Shown: positions 46,001 through 56,623 of the stretch, piece after piece
How positions within the stretch are numbered: position 1 is the stretch's first letter
Layout: each line of letters starts with the position of its first letter
NCBI GenBank assembly: GCA_023512835.1
Contig: CM042089.1
Location: 15,550,562-15,614,561 of the forward strand
Length of the DNA stretch: 64,000 nucleotides
DNA from: Taxillus chinensis
Taxonomy: Eukaryota; Streptophyta; Magnoliopsida; Santalales; Loranthaceae
Direction: 5' to 3'
The notes under the pieces: model-generated
The model's input: only the letters and a program-made list of their open reading frames with translations
What the model was told of the DNA's origin: nothing
Databases searched by the model: none
Program-made: the position numbers and the translations under genes

Positions 46001-49000
46001 CATGGATGAGTCTAATTACTTTTATCTTGTTGCTTTGTTAGTTAAATTAATCAATAGTTACATCTGTACAATTCAAGGTGCGTCTCAAACTTTTTCAATG
46101 TTGTAACCCCTTGCTCAAAGGTTGCTACTTTTGAGGGGATTTTTAAAAAGCTTTTTTTTATAGGATCTAGGCTTTATTCAGCTGTTGCAACAATGGAAAT
46201 GCTATGAGAATGTTGAGACTTGAGAGGGTTGAAAATTTACGTCAAATTTTATGAATATGGAACAACAAAATCTTTTTGTTGGGGCTTAGGATTCATGTAC
46301 TTGACTTGCTTTAATTTTATTATTGTTCCCTACAGCAGAACCAAAATTTCAAATAAAGGCTTTTGCTGTTATTTTCAGTTACAATCATCATCAATGTAAC
46401 TTGGATAATGGAATTCATTAGAACCATATATTTAACAAAGCGGTATTAACCTAGAAAGCTCATGAGATTCATCTAATATAAGTACTCAGGGTTGCTAACA
46501 ATCTTTGCTAAGGGGGTGAGGCAAGCGTGCAAGGAAAATGGAACTCTGTCGTTAGTGTAAAGAGTTAGAGCATTCAAGCTATACTACCTAATAGATCAAC
46601 ATCTGGTAAGTTGAATACTTTGAAGGCTTTACTAAATTCTCTAAGTGTGGCATCAGCGAGCACCTTTAAGTACCCATTCTCCCCTCCACACATTAAATCT
46701 GATTTAATTTAAACTAAATAAAAATAATGAAGTCCTTGAGACCCAAGCATAACTTTCTTTAGTTTGTTCTGTTAAAGTCAAGAGATTTTCATCCCAAAAC
46801 CAATTAGCAATGGGTGGAATGAGTGTAAGATATTATTAATCAATTGCTATACTAGACAATTTCTAATATGGGATTATAAATCTCAACAAGTTTTCTCATG
46901 TTTGATATATCATTGAGTCAAATACGTGGATGATATTGGATGACATGGAGCACACGTGCCTGCTCTGATATTGTAAAGAGAGGTTGAATAATATTTTTCC
47001 GTCATTCCATATCGTCTAAGGACTCATACATATCGTATTACAAAATACCAAATATGATAACACACTATATGGTATATGTATTAAATAGTTTTTCAATACT
47101 CCCCTCAAGTTGGAGCATATATGTCAAATAGCCCAACTTGTTATAAAGTTGATGTACATGATACCCCCTAAAAACTTAGTAAAGAGATCAGCAAGAGATT
47201 GGCAAGCTGATGATCAGTTCGGATGCGTGTGAGCTCAATTTCATTATTTCGTATTTTCTCATGTACAAAATGACAATCAACTTTAATATGCTTCGTTCGT
47301 TCATGGAATACTGGATTGGAAGTGATGTAAATAGTAAACTGATTATCACAATGCAACACTGAGACGAGTGAAGAGGATAAGCCAATTTTTGATAACAACA
47401 TTGTTAACTATGTTAGTTCACTTGTTACATGTGCTATTGCTCTATATTTAGCCTCTTCACTAGATCTTGACACCACATGTTGTCTCTTACTTTTCCATGT
47501 GATAAGATTTCCACCAAGAAATACACAATAACCAGTAACAGATTTTCTATCAATCGGAAATCTTGCCCAATTAGCATTAGAATAACCATGAATATCAAGA
47601 GTACCCTGCTTGGTAAACAACAGGCCTCGTCTTGGTGCTCCCTTTAAGTACTTAACAATCCGTAATGCTGCAATCCAATGGGTAGTGCGAGGAGCATTCA
47701 TAAACTAGCTTATGGTGCTTACGGCAAAGGAAATATCGGGTCTAATAACTACCAAATAGTTTAACTTATCAACTAATCTTTGATATTGAACAGAATTATA
47801 TAATAAATCACCATGTTATGAGTCCAACTGGACATTGAGATCCATAGGAGAAGCAACAAGTTTGACTCCTAAATACCTAACCTCATCAAGTATATCTATC
47901 ATATACTTTCGTTGCGACAAAGAGATAGAGAAACCAGAGTAGGCCACTTCTTTCTCCAAGAAATAGTGCAAACGACTGAGATTCTTGGTGCAAAACTTAG
48001 TCGGGAGAAAATGCTTCAAACGTTGAATGCCTTTCTTGTTACTACCCGTAATAATAATATCATAAACATATACAACCAAGAGAACACAATCGGCAGCAGA
48101 AGAGGAGCTAAACACAGAATGATCAACTTCACATTGTTGAAGACCAAAGCGAACAAGAGCCGTATTAAATCGGCCAAACCAGACCTGTGGAGACTATTTC
48201 AACCCATAAAGAGCCTTTCGAAGATGACATACCAGATTCTCTCCATGAGCAACAAAATTAGATGTTTGCTCCATATAAACTTTCTTAGCAAGGTCACCGT
48301 GGAGAAAGGTATTTTTGACATCAAGTTGATGGAGGGTCCATCCATAATGAACATCTAAGGAAAGAAACACTCGAACGGATGGAATTTTGGCAACAGGAGA
48401 AAAAAGTATCATCATAGTCAATACCATAGACATGCGTGTATCTCTTAGGTATCAAGCGAGCTTTTAATCTTTCAAGGGAACCATCAGGATGGACTTTCAC
48501 AGTGAAAATCTATTGGCACCTAATAACATGTTTATTAGTGGGTAATTGGGTGAGATCCCAGGTGGCATTAGTACGAAGAGCCTGCATCTTGTCATTCATG
48601 GCTTGGCGACACTTAGAATGAGCAAGAGCTTCAGCAACACTATGAGGCACAACCAAAGACGAAACAGAGGAAACAAAAGTAGAGAAACAAGGTGATAACT
48701 TGGCAGTGGAGACAAAGTGAGATATAGGATACCGAGAGCGGACATTACCAGTATAAGAAATAAAACGATTAAGAGGGCGATCAACACAAGAACGAGTACT
48801 TTTACGTTGCGCAATAGGAAGGTCATTAGTAAGAGTTGGATCGGAAGACGAGGCGCTGATTGTTGTTGGGGGAACTCTAGGAACTTGAGGTCGGCGATGA
48901 TATGTGTGGCCATTGAAAAATCAATTAATACTTATATCATATAGAGTATGTTATCATATTTGGTATTTTGTAATACGATATGTATGGGTCCTTTGATGAT

Positions 49001-52000
49001 ATGGAATGACATAAAAAAATATTATTCAACCTCTCTCTTTACATGGTATTAGAGCCATGATACCGTGCAGTGATGTCGTCCTTATGACGCGATCCTAGTC
49101 ACGGCCCTGCAATGTGATCCTTGCTACAGCCTTGCCACGCGATCTCAGCTACTAACAGCATTCCGAGACGATGCTCTTCCGACGAGACAATGCAACCAGA
49201 CAAGACACACTTCCAACGCGACGCTCTTCCGACACGACGAGACGCAATGAAGGTCTAGAGCCAAACCAGATGACGCAACACATGCTCTCTCTGTGTTTGG
49301 CAACGACGCTCGGCCTCAACATCAGCGTTTGTCAACTTCGATCGGTGACACATGACCTCTTTGTGGCGTTCGGTGATGCATTTGCGTTGTCTCGTGGTGA
49401 CATATTGGCTTCCAACTCTGCCTTTGTTCGGTAACAGGCTTCACGTACTAACATACTGGCTTCGTTCGGTAACAGGCTTCAACCCATATATATATTATTC
49501 TATATCTCATTAAGCTTGTTATGCCTGACGCTTGTGCATATGTTGTGACTATTGTTGTTGCTACGCATATTAAGTCTGTTATCGCGATATGGTTTGGATT
49601 GTTTTGGATTGATGCATTTGGTCACTATTGTTGGGTAATTATGTGATATAGTGTTAGTGGTTGATACGGTGTTGTATTTCTCCGCACGATTCACGTATAT
49701 CTACATGCCCTATGGGCTTCCTATGACTGTTGTTGGTTGTTGTTGATTGATGCTTAATGGGATGATTGCTTCCTGTGACTGATTGTTGCTGCTGATGCAT
49801 AATTGATTAGTGCTCTCTGTGAGACTGTTGCTGTTGATACATGAATATGAATATGTGATTGATTGGTTGGTTATGGAACTGATGGCTGGTTGGTGAGTGA
49901 AGTGATGACAACTACAATATACATATTCCTGTCTTAGTCCTTTGTAACTGCTTGGTATGTTTTGTGTCTGTATTGCATTATGATGGCACACACAGCATAT
50001 GCTGGCATTGCTGATTCTCTTGAATCAGTTACTTCATCCCATGCTAATTATGAGTTCTTGATTGGTTCTGCCAGGATGGCTACAACTTTGGCACATACTA
50101 CTACATTGGCATTGCAACCATTAGGTAGTTCTTTTTGTTTGCTTACATTCAAGCCTAATGATTGGGTCATAGATTCTGGTGCCACTCTTCACATGACCGG
50201 TAATTTTAAACTCTTATCATCTTTACAATCGATGACTCCCACATTATCTTTGCTGATGGTTCTCAAACCTCTATTACTGGAACGGGGACTATACACTTAA
50301 GCCCATCTCTTTCTCTTTCAACTGTGTTGCATTTATCTCACTCACCATACAACTTATTATCCATTAGCTCCTTGACTAAGGCTCTCAATTGTTCTATAAC
50401 CTTTTCATTTTCTGGTTGTATTTTCAGAATTTGAAGACGGAACAAACGATTGGTGGGAGAATTGAAGTTAATGGGCTCTATTACTTTGATCACACTATTT
50501 ATTCTGATTCTGTTGCCGTTATGGTTGCCCATTATTCCTCTGTTCACTTTTGGTTGCATTGTCTCTTAGGACATCCTTTTCTCATTCTCAGTAAGCGTCA
50601 ATCTATGTTACTCTCTACTGCTTTTATTAAGTCTTTTTCATGTAAAACTTGTGAGTTAGGTAAACACCATCGTATTTTCTTTTCTTCCCGTCAAATAAAT
50701 TGGGTAACTAAACCCTTTGAGTTGGTTCACTCTGATGTATGAGGTCCCTTTCCTATAACAACTTCTCCTGGTTTCAAGTATTTTGTCACATTCGTGGATG
50801 ATTATTCTCGCATGACTTGGTTATTTTTAATGAAAAATCAGACTAAAGTTTTCTCTTGTTTTTCGCAATTCTATCATGAAATTCAAAATCAGTTTCAAAT
50901 ATCTATTAAATACTTGCGATTTGATAATGCCAAGGAGTATTCGAGTACCTCTTCTGGGTTTTAGCTTTTTCTTGTCTCTCGTGGTATTGTGCATCAAACT
51001 TCTTGTTCCTATAATCCTCAAAAAAATGGAATTGTTGAACGGAAGAATCGTCATTTACTTGTTGTATCCCGGTGTTTGCTTTTACATATGCAACTTCCTA
51101 AATCTTTATGGGGTTTTGTAGTTCTTACAACTAATTATTTAATTAATCATATTCCCTTGTCTGTCCTCCACGGATGCATTCCGTACTATGTTTCTTTTCC
51201 TAATGTTTATCTTTTTTGTCTTTCACTTCGTGTCTTTGGTTGTGTTTGTTTTGTGTAGTATTTCGGACTTGGTCATGATAAGTTGAATCCCCGTTTTGTT
51301 AAGTGTGTTTTTGTTGGTTATTCTCGCACTCAGAAAGAATATTAGTATTATGATCCCTCGGTCACATCTATGTCTCCGCTGATGTCACTTTCATGAGGAT
51401 GAATCCTATTATGCTCCTTCCTCCTATAGCCAATCTGCTCCTCTGGTTATTCTGTCCCCTGTTCCTTTAGTTGTCTCCTCTCCTGAGTCGGATTTGCTTA
51501 ATACGAATCTTCCACCTTACTAGGCTTTACGGAATTCTCTAAGTGTGGCATCAGCGAGCACCTTTAAGTACCCATTCTCCCTTCCACACATTAAGTCTGA
51601 TTTAATTTAAAATAAATAAAAATAATGAAGTCCTTGAGACCCAAGCATAACTTTCTTTAGTTTGTTCTGTTAAAGTCCAAAGATTTTCATCCCAAAACTA
51701 ATTAGCAATGGGTGGAATGAGTGCAAGATCCTATTAATCAATTTCTATACTAGACAATTTCTAATATGGGATTATAAATGTCAACAAGTTTTCTCATGTG
51801 TGATATATCATTGAGTCAAATACGAGGATAATATTGGATGACATGGAGCACACGTGCTTGCTCTGATATCATGTTAAAGTATTAAAGTCCGGAGGCTATT
51901 CCAAAACCAATTGACAATGGGTGGGGTGGCTACAACATCTTATGAATCAATTGCAATGCTAGAAAGTTTCTAGTGTGGAATTATAAATCTCAACATGTTC

Positions 52001-52991
52001 TACTTTGTCTTTTGGATCAACAGCATTTATTTATTTTCAGTTTTTATGCCTTCCCTCTTTATTCACTATCATGTCAAGCTATTGCCTTGTTATATAGAAC
52101 ATAACTTTATTTATTCTCTTCTGGATCAATTAGCAATTATGATCAGTTTTATGATTTTTAGTTTTTCTTTACTTGCATGTTGACCCGAGTGTCATGTTCT
52201 ATATTTGCAGTGTTTTATAACTGAAAGAATTTTATGTATAATATTTATCTATTTATTTTTTAGTTTATGCCTGCAGCCTTTGGCTCGGATGGGGGCAAGT
52301 GTGACAGGAGTTGACGCTGTGGAGAAAAATATCAAAATTGCACGCTGTCATGCTGTATGATTTTTTATATACCTAGGCATGGATCCATTTATGAGTTTAA
52401 TTTTTGTGTTCTTGAGATTTTTTAGTTTTCTTTCTTTCTTCAAAATGACTTTTTCTACCTTTTACACTGTTTAATTGTATGTTTGAGCTTACATGGATAA
52501 CATGTCTTCATGTTCCAATGCTGTTGAATTTCTGGCATAGTTTTTGAAACCATAGTTGTTGAAGAAAGGTTGTGAGAGGTCCTTCATGTAATTCCAGTGG
52601 TCAATCATTACGAAGCTAGTAGTCCATTCTTCTTACGACATTGATATCTGGAATTTGCTAGGGATTCTTCAAATTTATTTTAAATCATTCTAGACATCTA
52701 CAGTTGTGAAATGTTCTTTCTAACTTTTTTTCTTCTCTTTCATGATTAACTGAATTACTTTTCACATCATTTTCACAATTCTGATGTGACTTTAACAAAT
52801 TTGTTTTCCATTATGAAATTATAAAAATGACAATTTACATATTGTGATAATACAAATGATTATTTACATATTAGAAGTTAATAATATATAATATATTTTG
52901 GATTTTGATGTGGGACCTTCCTAATTTAAGGAAATTGTGCAGGAATTTGATCCAGTGACTTCAACTATTGAATATGGCTGCGCAACTGCTG
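43034..52991 (+). CDS. COQ3: Ubiquinone biosynthesis O-methyltransferase, 5' five exons (partial)
   Basis: Exons 43034-43326, 44202-44291, 45856-45934, 52277-52354 and 52943-52991 join in frame (589 nt, about 196 codons), all with GT-AG borders. COQ3 methylates polyprenyl-benzoate intermediates using S-adenosylmethionine in the mitochondrial matrix. Exon 1 starts [20 protein letters not shown], a basic, Ser-rich presequence, and ends [10 protein letters not shown]. Exon 2 supplies [19 protein letters not shown]. Exon 3 holds SAM motif I ([12 protein letters not shown]), exon 4 [18 protein letters not shown] and exon 5 [10 protein letters not shown]. The C-terminal part with motifs II and III should lie past 64000; I see no such exon before it. 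An in-frame upstream ATG near 42938 exists, but the chosen one fits the family. No stop or frameshift was found. Introns 3 (6.3 kb) and 5 (over 11 kb) are swollen by transposons. Confidence 0.85.
45165..45330. mobile_element. Terminal part of a short hAT-like repeat in COQ3 intron 2
   Basis: GCGGTCCGGTTCG, AAACGGACTAGTCCGTTTAG (a palindromic core) and GGTCCGCACGGTCC end at ATTTTACACCCTTA, a GGGTGTAAAAT-type end common in plant non-autonomous elements. The other end was not found. Confidence 0.4.
46624..46971 (+). repeat. Left copy of a 348-bp direct duplication in COQ3 intron 3
   Basis: Matches 51522-51869 closely (CTCTAAGTGTGGCATCAGCG, AATGAAGTCCTTGAGACCCA). It contains one TRIM LTR (46770-46888) and most of the TRIM interior (46889-46971), and ends exactly at the copia LTR. 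Confidence 0.9.
46972..47098 (-). repeat. 3' LTR of the inside-out copia element
   Basis: 127 bp; the minus strand reads TATTGAAAAACT to CCTCTCTTTACA. The minus-strand polypurine tract TTGAGGGGAG adjoins at about 47100-47112. Confidence 0.85.
47105..48910 (-). pseudogene. Copia RT and RNase H, broken, minus strand
   Basis: Reading minus from 48910: a linker ending [63 protein letters not shown] (RT), then [15 protein letters not shown] (the YVDD site is altered to YVYD, losing a catalytic Asp). It continues with [53 protein letters not shown] and [14 protein letters not shown] (RNase H). Stops and a few frameshifts are present. RT would copy the element RNA into DNA and RNase H would remove the RNA. 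The altered YVDD box alone suggests an inactive copy. Confidence 0.85.
48911..49056 (+). repeat. 5' LTR and primer site of the inside-out copia element
   Basis: The LTR at 48911-49043 is the reverse-oriented partner of 46972-47098. Its outer edge abuts the RT segment with no intervening base. TGGTATTAGAGCC (49044-49056) is the initiator-tRNA-Met primer site. Confidence 0.85.
49982..51521 (+). pseudogene. Copia protease and integrase, broken, plus strand
   Basis: [14 protein letters not shown] leads to the protease site [13 protein letters not shown] (about 50163-50200). The integrase has an HHCC-like zinc region ([11 protein letters not shown], then [11 protein letters not shown]). The catalytic Asp lies in ELVHSDV, the second Asp in LRFDNAKEY and the Glu in [15 protein letters not shown] (about 51010-51055), followed by [19 protein letters not shown] and the FGCVCFV segment. 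Stops are at 50740, 50964, 51257 and 51344, and frames shift near 50230 and 51380. It ends at NLPPY near 51520, where the RT half would begin. Confidence 0.85.
51522..51869 (+). repeat. Right copy of the 348-bp direct duplication
   Basis: Starts AGGCTTTAC and ends CTCTGATAT, as in the left copy. It runs on into the complete TRIM and then native intron. Confidence 0.9.
51668..51995 (-). mobile_element. Complete TRIM retroelement in COQ3 intron 3
   Basis: Two LTRs (51668-51786, 119 bp; 51872-51995, 124 bp) flank 85 bp. Minus-strand LTR ends are TGTTGA and TTTAACA. The primer site GATATCAGAGCAAG (about 51857-51870) follows the right LTR. An exact 5-bp TSD, tgttc, sits at 51663-51667 and 51996-52000. 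It has no coding capacity, so it relied on another element's proteins. Confidence 0.9.
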
Positions 52992-53695
52992 GTACATTCC
53001 CATCTTGTCTATCTTGATGTGGGTTTAAGTTGTTTATTCAGATTCCCAAGTCATTTCTATCCATGCTGGGAAGGATGTTGCTCTTCACCATAAAATGTAT
53101 GTTTTTTCCATTGTAAATCTAATTGTTAAATATACATGACATATATATAAAAAGTTATATATTATGTGCTTTGTTTTGATGAAGCACGCACTTTTGCATT
53201 GCTGTTACCTCAAGTCAAAGGTTCCTTGGAGCATTGGATGCATTTGTGCTTTAACAACTATGGTACAAGTATCAAATAAGTAATGAATCAATCCTAGAAA
53301 TGAGCATTTGTAGGCTTCAAAATAAAGCTGGCCTTTAGTTTCTTTTCACTTGGTATATTTTAAAAATAAATTCAAGGAAACTAATTTTTAATACCTAACA
53401 ATAATTAGACCACATACATAAGCGTATTATAGTGTAATACAACATGGGAGAACTAACAAACCAATTTTTACATCCTAGATAATCATGAAAATTCCCTTTT
53501 TAATAAAATTGCATAAAATCTTAGATAATATATGCATTTTGTTCAGGACTTTGATTAGAATTTAGTAATAAGCTAAATAGATTTAAATTGATTCACTCGT
53601 TTATTTGAAAGATTGATTCTTTAGAGTTAGATAATAGAATTTACCTAATCCTAACTCTAAGTTATTCTAAGTATTTAAGTATTTATTTGAGAAAA

Positions 53696-54664
53696 CGTTC
53701 CGTTCTGGCAGGTGTAAGCCGGGAGTAAAAGCTTCGGACAAGGTACCCGTGCTCCCGATTGGGGCGCTAACACATCCTATCTGCAGCAAGATGCGTTGGA
53801 GGAACAAAGTACAAGGTATCAAAAAAAAGGAGAAAATTTCCAACTCCCAATCCTGCGTAGTGCGCGAAAACAACACCTCCCACTGCATGTGAGATGTTGT
53901 TTTCGCGCGCTGCGTAGGATTGAGGGTTGGAAGTTTTTTTTTGATATCTTATACTCCGTTCCTCTAGCGCATGTTGGTGCGGATAGGATGTGTTGGTGCC
54001 CCAATCGGGAGTGCGGGTACCTCGTCCGGAGCTTTTACTCCTTGCTTACACCTGCTTGGACTGTGCGTTTTCCTTGACGGAGCATTTGCAAGGCGAGGGT
54101 GCCCTTCTGGGTAGCCTTCTTTGCTTGGACTGCTGTCTTGGGGAAGATTTTGATTGTTGATCATTTGAGGCGCTGGGGTTTTGTTCTGGTTAGTTGGTGT
54201 TACATTTGCAAGTCTTCGCCAGAGCATGTGGATCATTTTTTTCTTCATTGCTCTTATGCCAGGGGGTTGTGAGATATGATTTTGGGTCTTTTTGGTATCT
54301 AGTGGGTGATGTCTTCATCTTTTTGCGCATTGTTTGCTAGTTGGCTGGGCGGTATGGGACAACGTTTAACGGTGTGGCGGGCTGTCCCTCATTACATTCT
54401 TTGGAGTATTTGGTGGGAGAGGAACTCGCATGTGTTTGATGATCGGGAGCGGCCCGCTGCTAAGCTATATTGTAATTTTTTTTTGTTGTTTGGGTGATTG
54501 GTTGTATACTTTGGGCGGGTTGCATTTTTCTTCCATTTGGGATGTTGTCAATGACTGCTCCTTTTGATTGGATTACTGTCTTCGTATTGTAATTTCGCAT
54601 TTTCACGCACTTGGTGTGTGTGATTTGCTTCTAATAATAAAATTATTCTTACTTATAAAAAAAA
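53696..54664 (+). mobile_element. 5'-truncated LINE with a palindromic 5' end
   Basis: Exact 16-bp target duplications (TATTTATTTGAGAAAA) at 53680-53695 and 54665-54680, and a short A tail after TTACTTATAA. 53696-53875 is the inverted complement of about 53892-54070, giving a hairpin of about 180 bp per arm with a 16-bp loop. The right arm is sense ORF2 (RSFYSLLTPAWT). Confidence 0.9.
54010..54497 (+). pseudogene. LINE ORF2 C-terminus (RT zinc-binding domain), broken
   Basis: SFYSLLTPAWTVRFP, AFFAWTAVLGKILIVDHLRR, WCYICKSSPEHVDHFFLHC and PHYILWSIWWERNSHVFDD follow the usual zf-RVT order (WxxxxGK, CxxC, HxxxHC, WxxWxxRN) of plant L1 LINEs. Frame breaks occur near 54080 and 54270, with an in-frame stop after SYARGL. 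Only the last part of ORF2 is present, as expected after 5' truncation during target-primed insertion. Confidence 0.8.
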
Positions 54665-55675
54665 TATTTATTTGAGAAAAGCTAAATTTTGAGAATAACT
54701 CTAATGGTTTAAGTTTATTGAACTCTCGAAGATCCAAAAAAAAAACCACAAAATTGTGGCCTTTATTTCTGCGGAAGACTAATACAAGGAAATCCTAATA
54801 CTAATGACCTCTCACCCATTCAAAATAAATAAATAAAAGAAAAGAGCAGTCGACGTCGGACTACGTTGCATGATTTTGCATCTTTGGGCATCTGATTGAC
54901 ACTCATGTGTTAGCTATAAGAGCTTTGAGCAATTGGGAGCTTTGCTAGCATGAAGAGCTTCGGCCAGCCTAGGGGTTTCAGCCTCCTGTTGTTTCAAGGA
55001 TGGTGTTGTCTCAACATTCTCCCACTCTTCAAGACCACCTTGTTCTCAAGGAAAAAAAATCTGAAAATTGATAAATCATCTTGTCATAGTCTTCCCATTA
55101 AACCAAAACTTGCCACACATTTGTCTTACCATGACTCTTTCCAATTATGATATCAGAGAACTATTGAAGGCTGAAACAACATTTTACCCTCTGTATCATA
55201 TAATAGTAAATCACTCAAAATGGGACTTGGGCTCCTTACTCTCTTCTTTAACACAATAACATGTGTTGTGGGGTAGCATTCTCGTGCCTCTCAACCTGTC
55301 ATGAAACTTAGCTTTTCTTTGTTCGCTCTACTAAGTTTAACCTTTAAGGGTTGAATCACACGTAGACTGGTTTTGCCATGCCATCAGACTCATTAGGAGA
55401 ACGATTTCAGTTCTTGACTAGTTTGTATAAGAATGGCTAAATCTTTTCTTTAACGTCAAGTCTTTTGACTAGTGGCGTGCTCTTCGCACTCAAGTGGGTT
55501 GGCGCGTTTGAATTCTCAAGGGGCTCCATTCATTCTCCAACACGAACTGTTTGGAGCCTTTTGCTGCACATTGTCTATGCTTCAACTTGTTCCTTTCCTA
55601 CAAGTACTTCTTATTCGGAAAGTGCCACTGAGAGACGTCTTGAATTCTCCGAGTGTGATATTCTCCACCCAATTC

Positions 55676-55960
55676 TCACAATGCCCTTGTTGTAGTTGTT
55701 GACATTGCTTTCCCGTAGGCTGTTGCATCTTCACCTTGACATCCTCCGCTCGCCCAATGACAACTGGTTGGACATCGTTTACTTGCAGGCTGCAACACTT
55801 TTAGCAAGATGTTCCCTGCTCGCCCAATGTTCAATGGATAGGAGGCTTCCAAAACCGTCTGACGCACTCCTTGACCCACCTTGCCCAACGCTATATCACA
55901 CTCTAGGATACCCCACCTTTGTGGACGTGAATGCATGCAAGACGTTATCGGTCGACTCAC
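55676..55960 (-). CDS. Small ORF in the TRIM-like interior, copy 1
   Basis: 94 codons on the minus strand. The middle reads VLEASYPLNIGRAGNILLKV then CPTSCHWASGG and KAMSTTTTRAL. The second interior keeps the same frame and most residues (56438-56623), so either it was coding or the copies are too young to have diverged. I recognise no domain. The frame contains several Cys but no standard zinc knuckle. It is not a known gag. Confidence 0.3.
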   Translation of the reverse strand: MSRPITSCMHSRPQRWGILECDIALGKVGQGVRQTVLEASYPLNIGRAGNILLKVLQPASKRCPTSCHWASGGCQGEDATAYGKAMSTTTTRAL

Positions 55961-56437
55961 CTCTGCGAGCTTTCACCTTGGGATCATGTTGCTCGCGAGA
56001 GTGCTTGGCGAGTTTTTAGGATACGGGCCAATTCGGCTTTGATACCACTTGTCACGGGATAGAATTCTTGTGCCTCTCTATCCGTTGTGACACTTAACTT
56101 TTCTTTACTTGGTCCGCTAAGTTTAGCCTTTGAGAGTTGAAAAGCACGTAGACTAGTTTTGTCATACCTTGGGTTCATCAGGAGAATGACTTCAGTTCTC
56201 GACTAGCTTGTGTAAGGATGATCAAATTCCTTCTTCAATGTCAAGTCTTTGAGTATCGGTGTGCTCTTCGCACTTAAGCGGGTCAGCATGTCTGAACTCC
56301 GAAGGGGCTTCATCCATTCTTTGACACGAACTGTGTGGAGCCTTTCGTTGCGCACCGTTTGCGCTTCAACTTGTCCCTCTCCTACAAGTAGTATTTTTTC
56401 CTATTTGGAAAGTGTCACTAATAGACATTTCGAATTC

Positions 56438-56623
56438 TCAGTGCGTGATATTCTCCATCATTGCGGTTGTTGACATTGCTTTCCTACAGGCTGTAACATT
56501 TTCACCTTGACGCCTCTCGCTCGCCCAATGACAGTTGGTTGGACATTGTTTTCCTACATGCTTCAATACCTTTAGCAAGATATTTTTTGCTCCCCCAATG
56601 TCCAACGGATAGGTGGCTTCCAA
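56438..56623 (-). CDS. Small ORF in the TRIM-like interior, copy 2
   Basis: 61 codons starting MEATYPLDIGGAKNILLKVL, then CPTNCHWASERRQGE and KAMSTTAM, parallel to copy 1 but starting about 41 codons later. Function unknown. Confidence 0.3.
   Translation of the reverse strand: MEATYPLDIGGAKNILLKVLKHVGKQCPTNCHWASERRQGENVTACRKAMSTTAMMENITH

Larger units (their letters stand above)
46972..51521. mobile_element. Inside-out Ty1/copia element
   Basis: From left to right: LTR on the minus strand (46972-47098), minus-strand polypurine tract (47099-47110), minus-strand RNase H and RT (to 48910), then a plus-strand LTR (48911-49043), primer site (49044-49056), leader, protease and integrase (to 51521). 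The 3' half therefore lies inverted and upstream of the 5' half. The integrase half stops where the RT half begins, so together they account for one element. The leader 49057-49960 has no recognisable gag. Confidence 0.85.
53540..55016 (-). repeat. 3' LTR of the intronic gypsy element, interrupted by a LINE
   Basis: TGTTCAGGACTTTG to TGTCTCAACA. It matches 63440-63915 at ATTCTTTAGAGTTAGATAA, CCTAATACTAATGACCTCTC and GCATGAAGAGCTT. Without the LINE and one TSD it is about 490 bp. Confidence 0.85.

Noticed and set aside
47912..48358. Plus-strand 148-codon frame
   Set aside because: Antisense shadow of the copia RT read on the minus strand.
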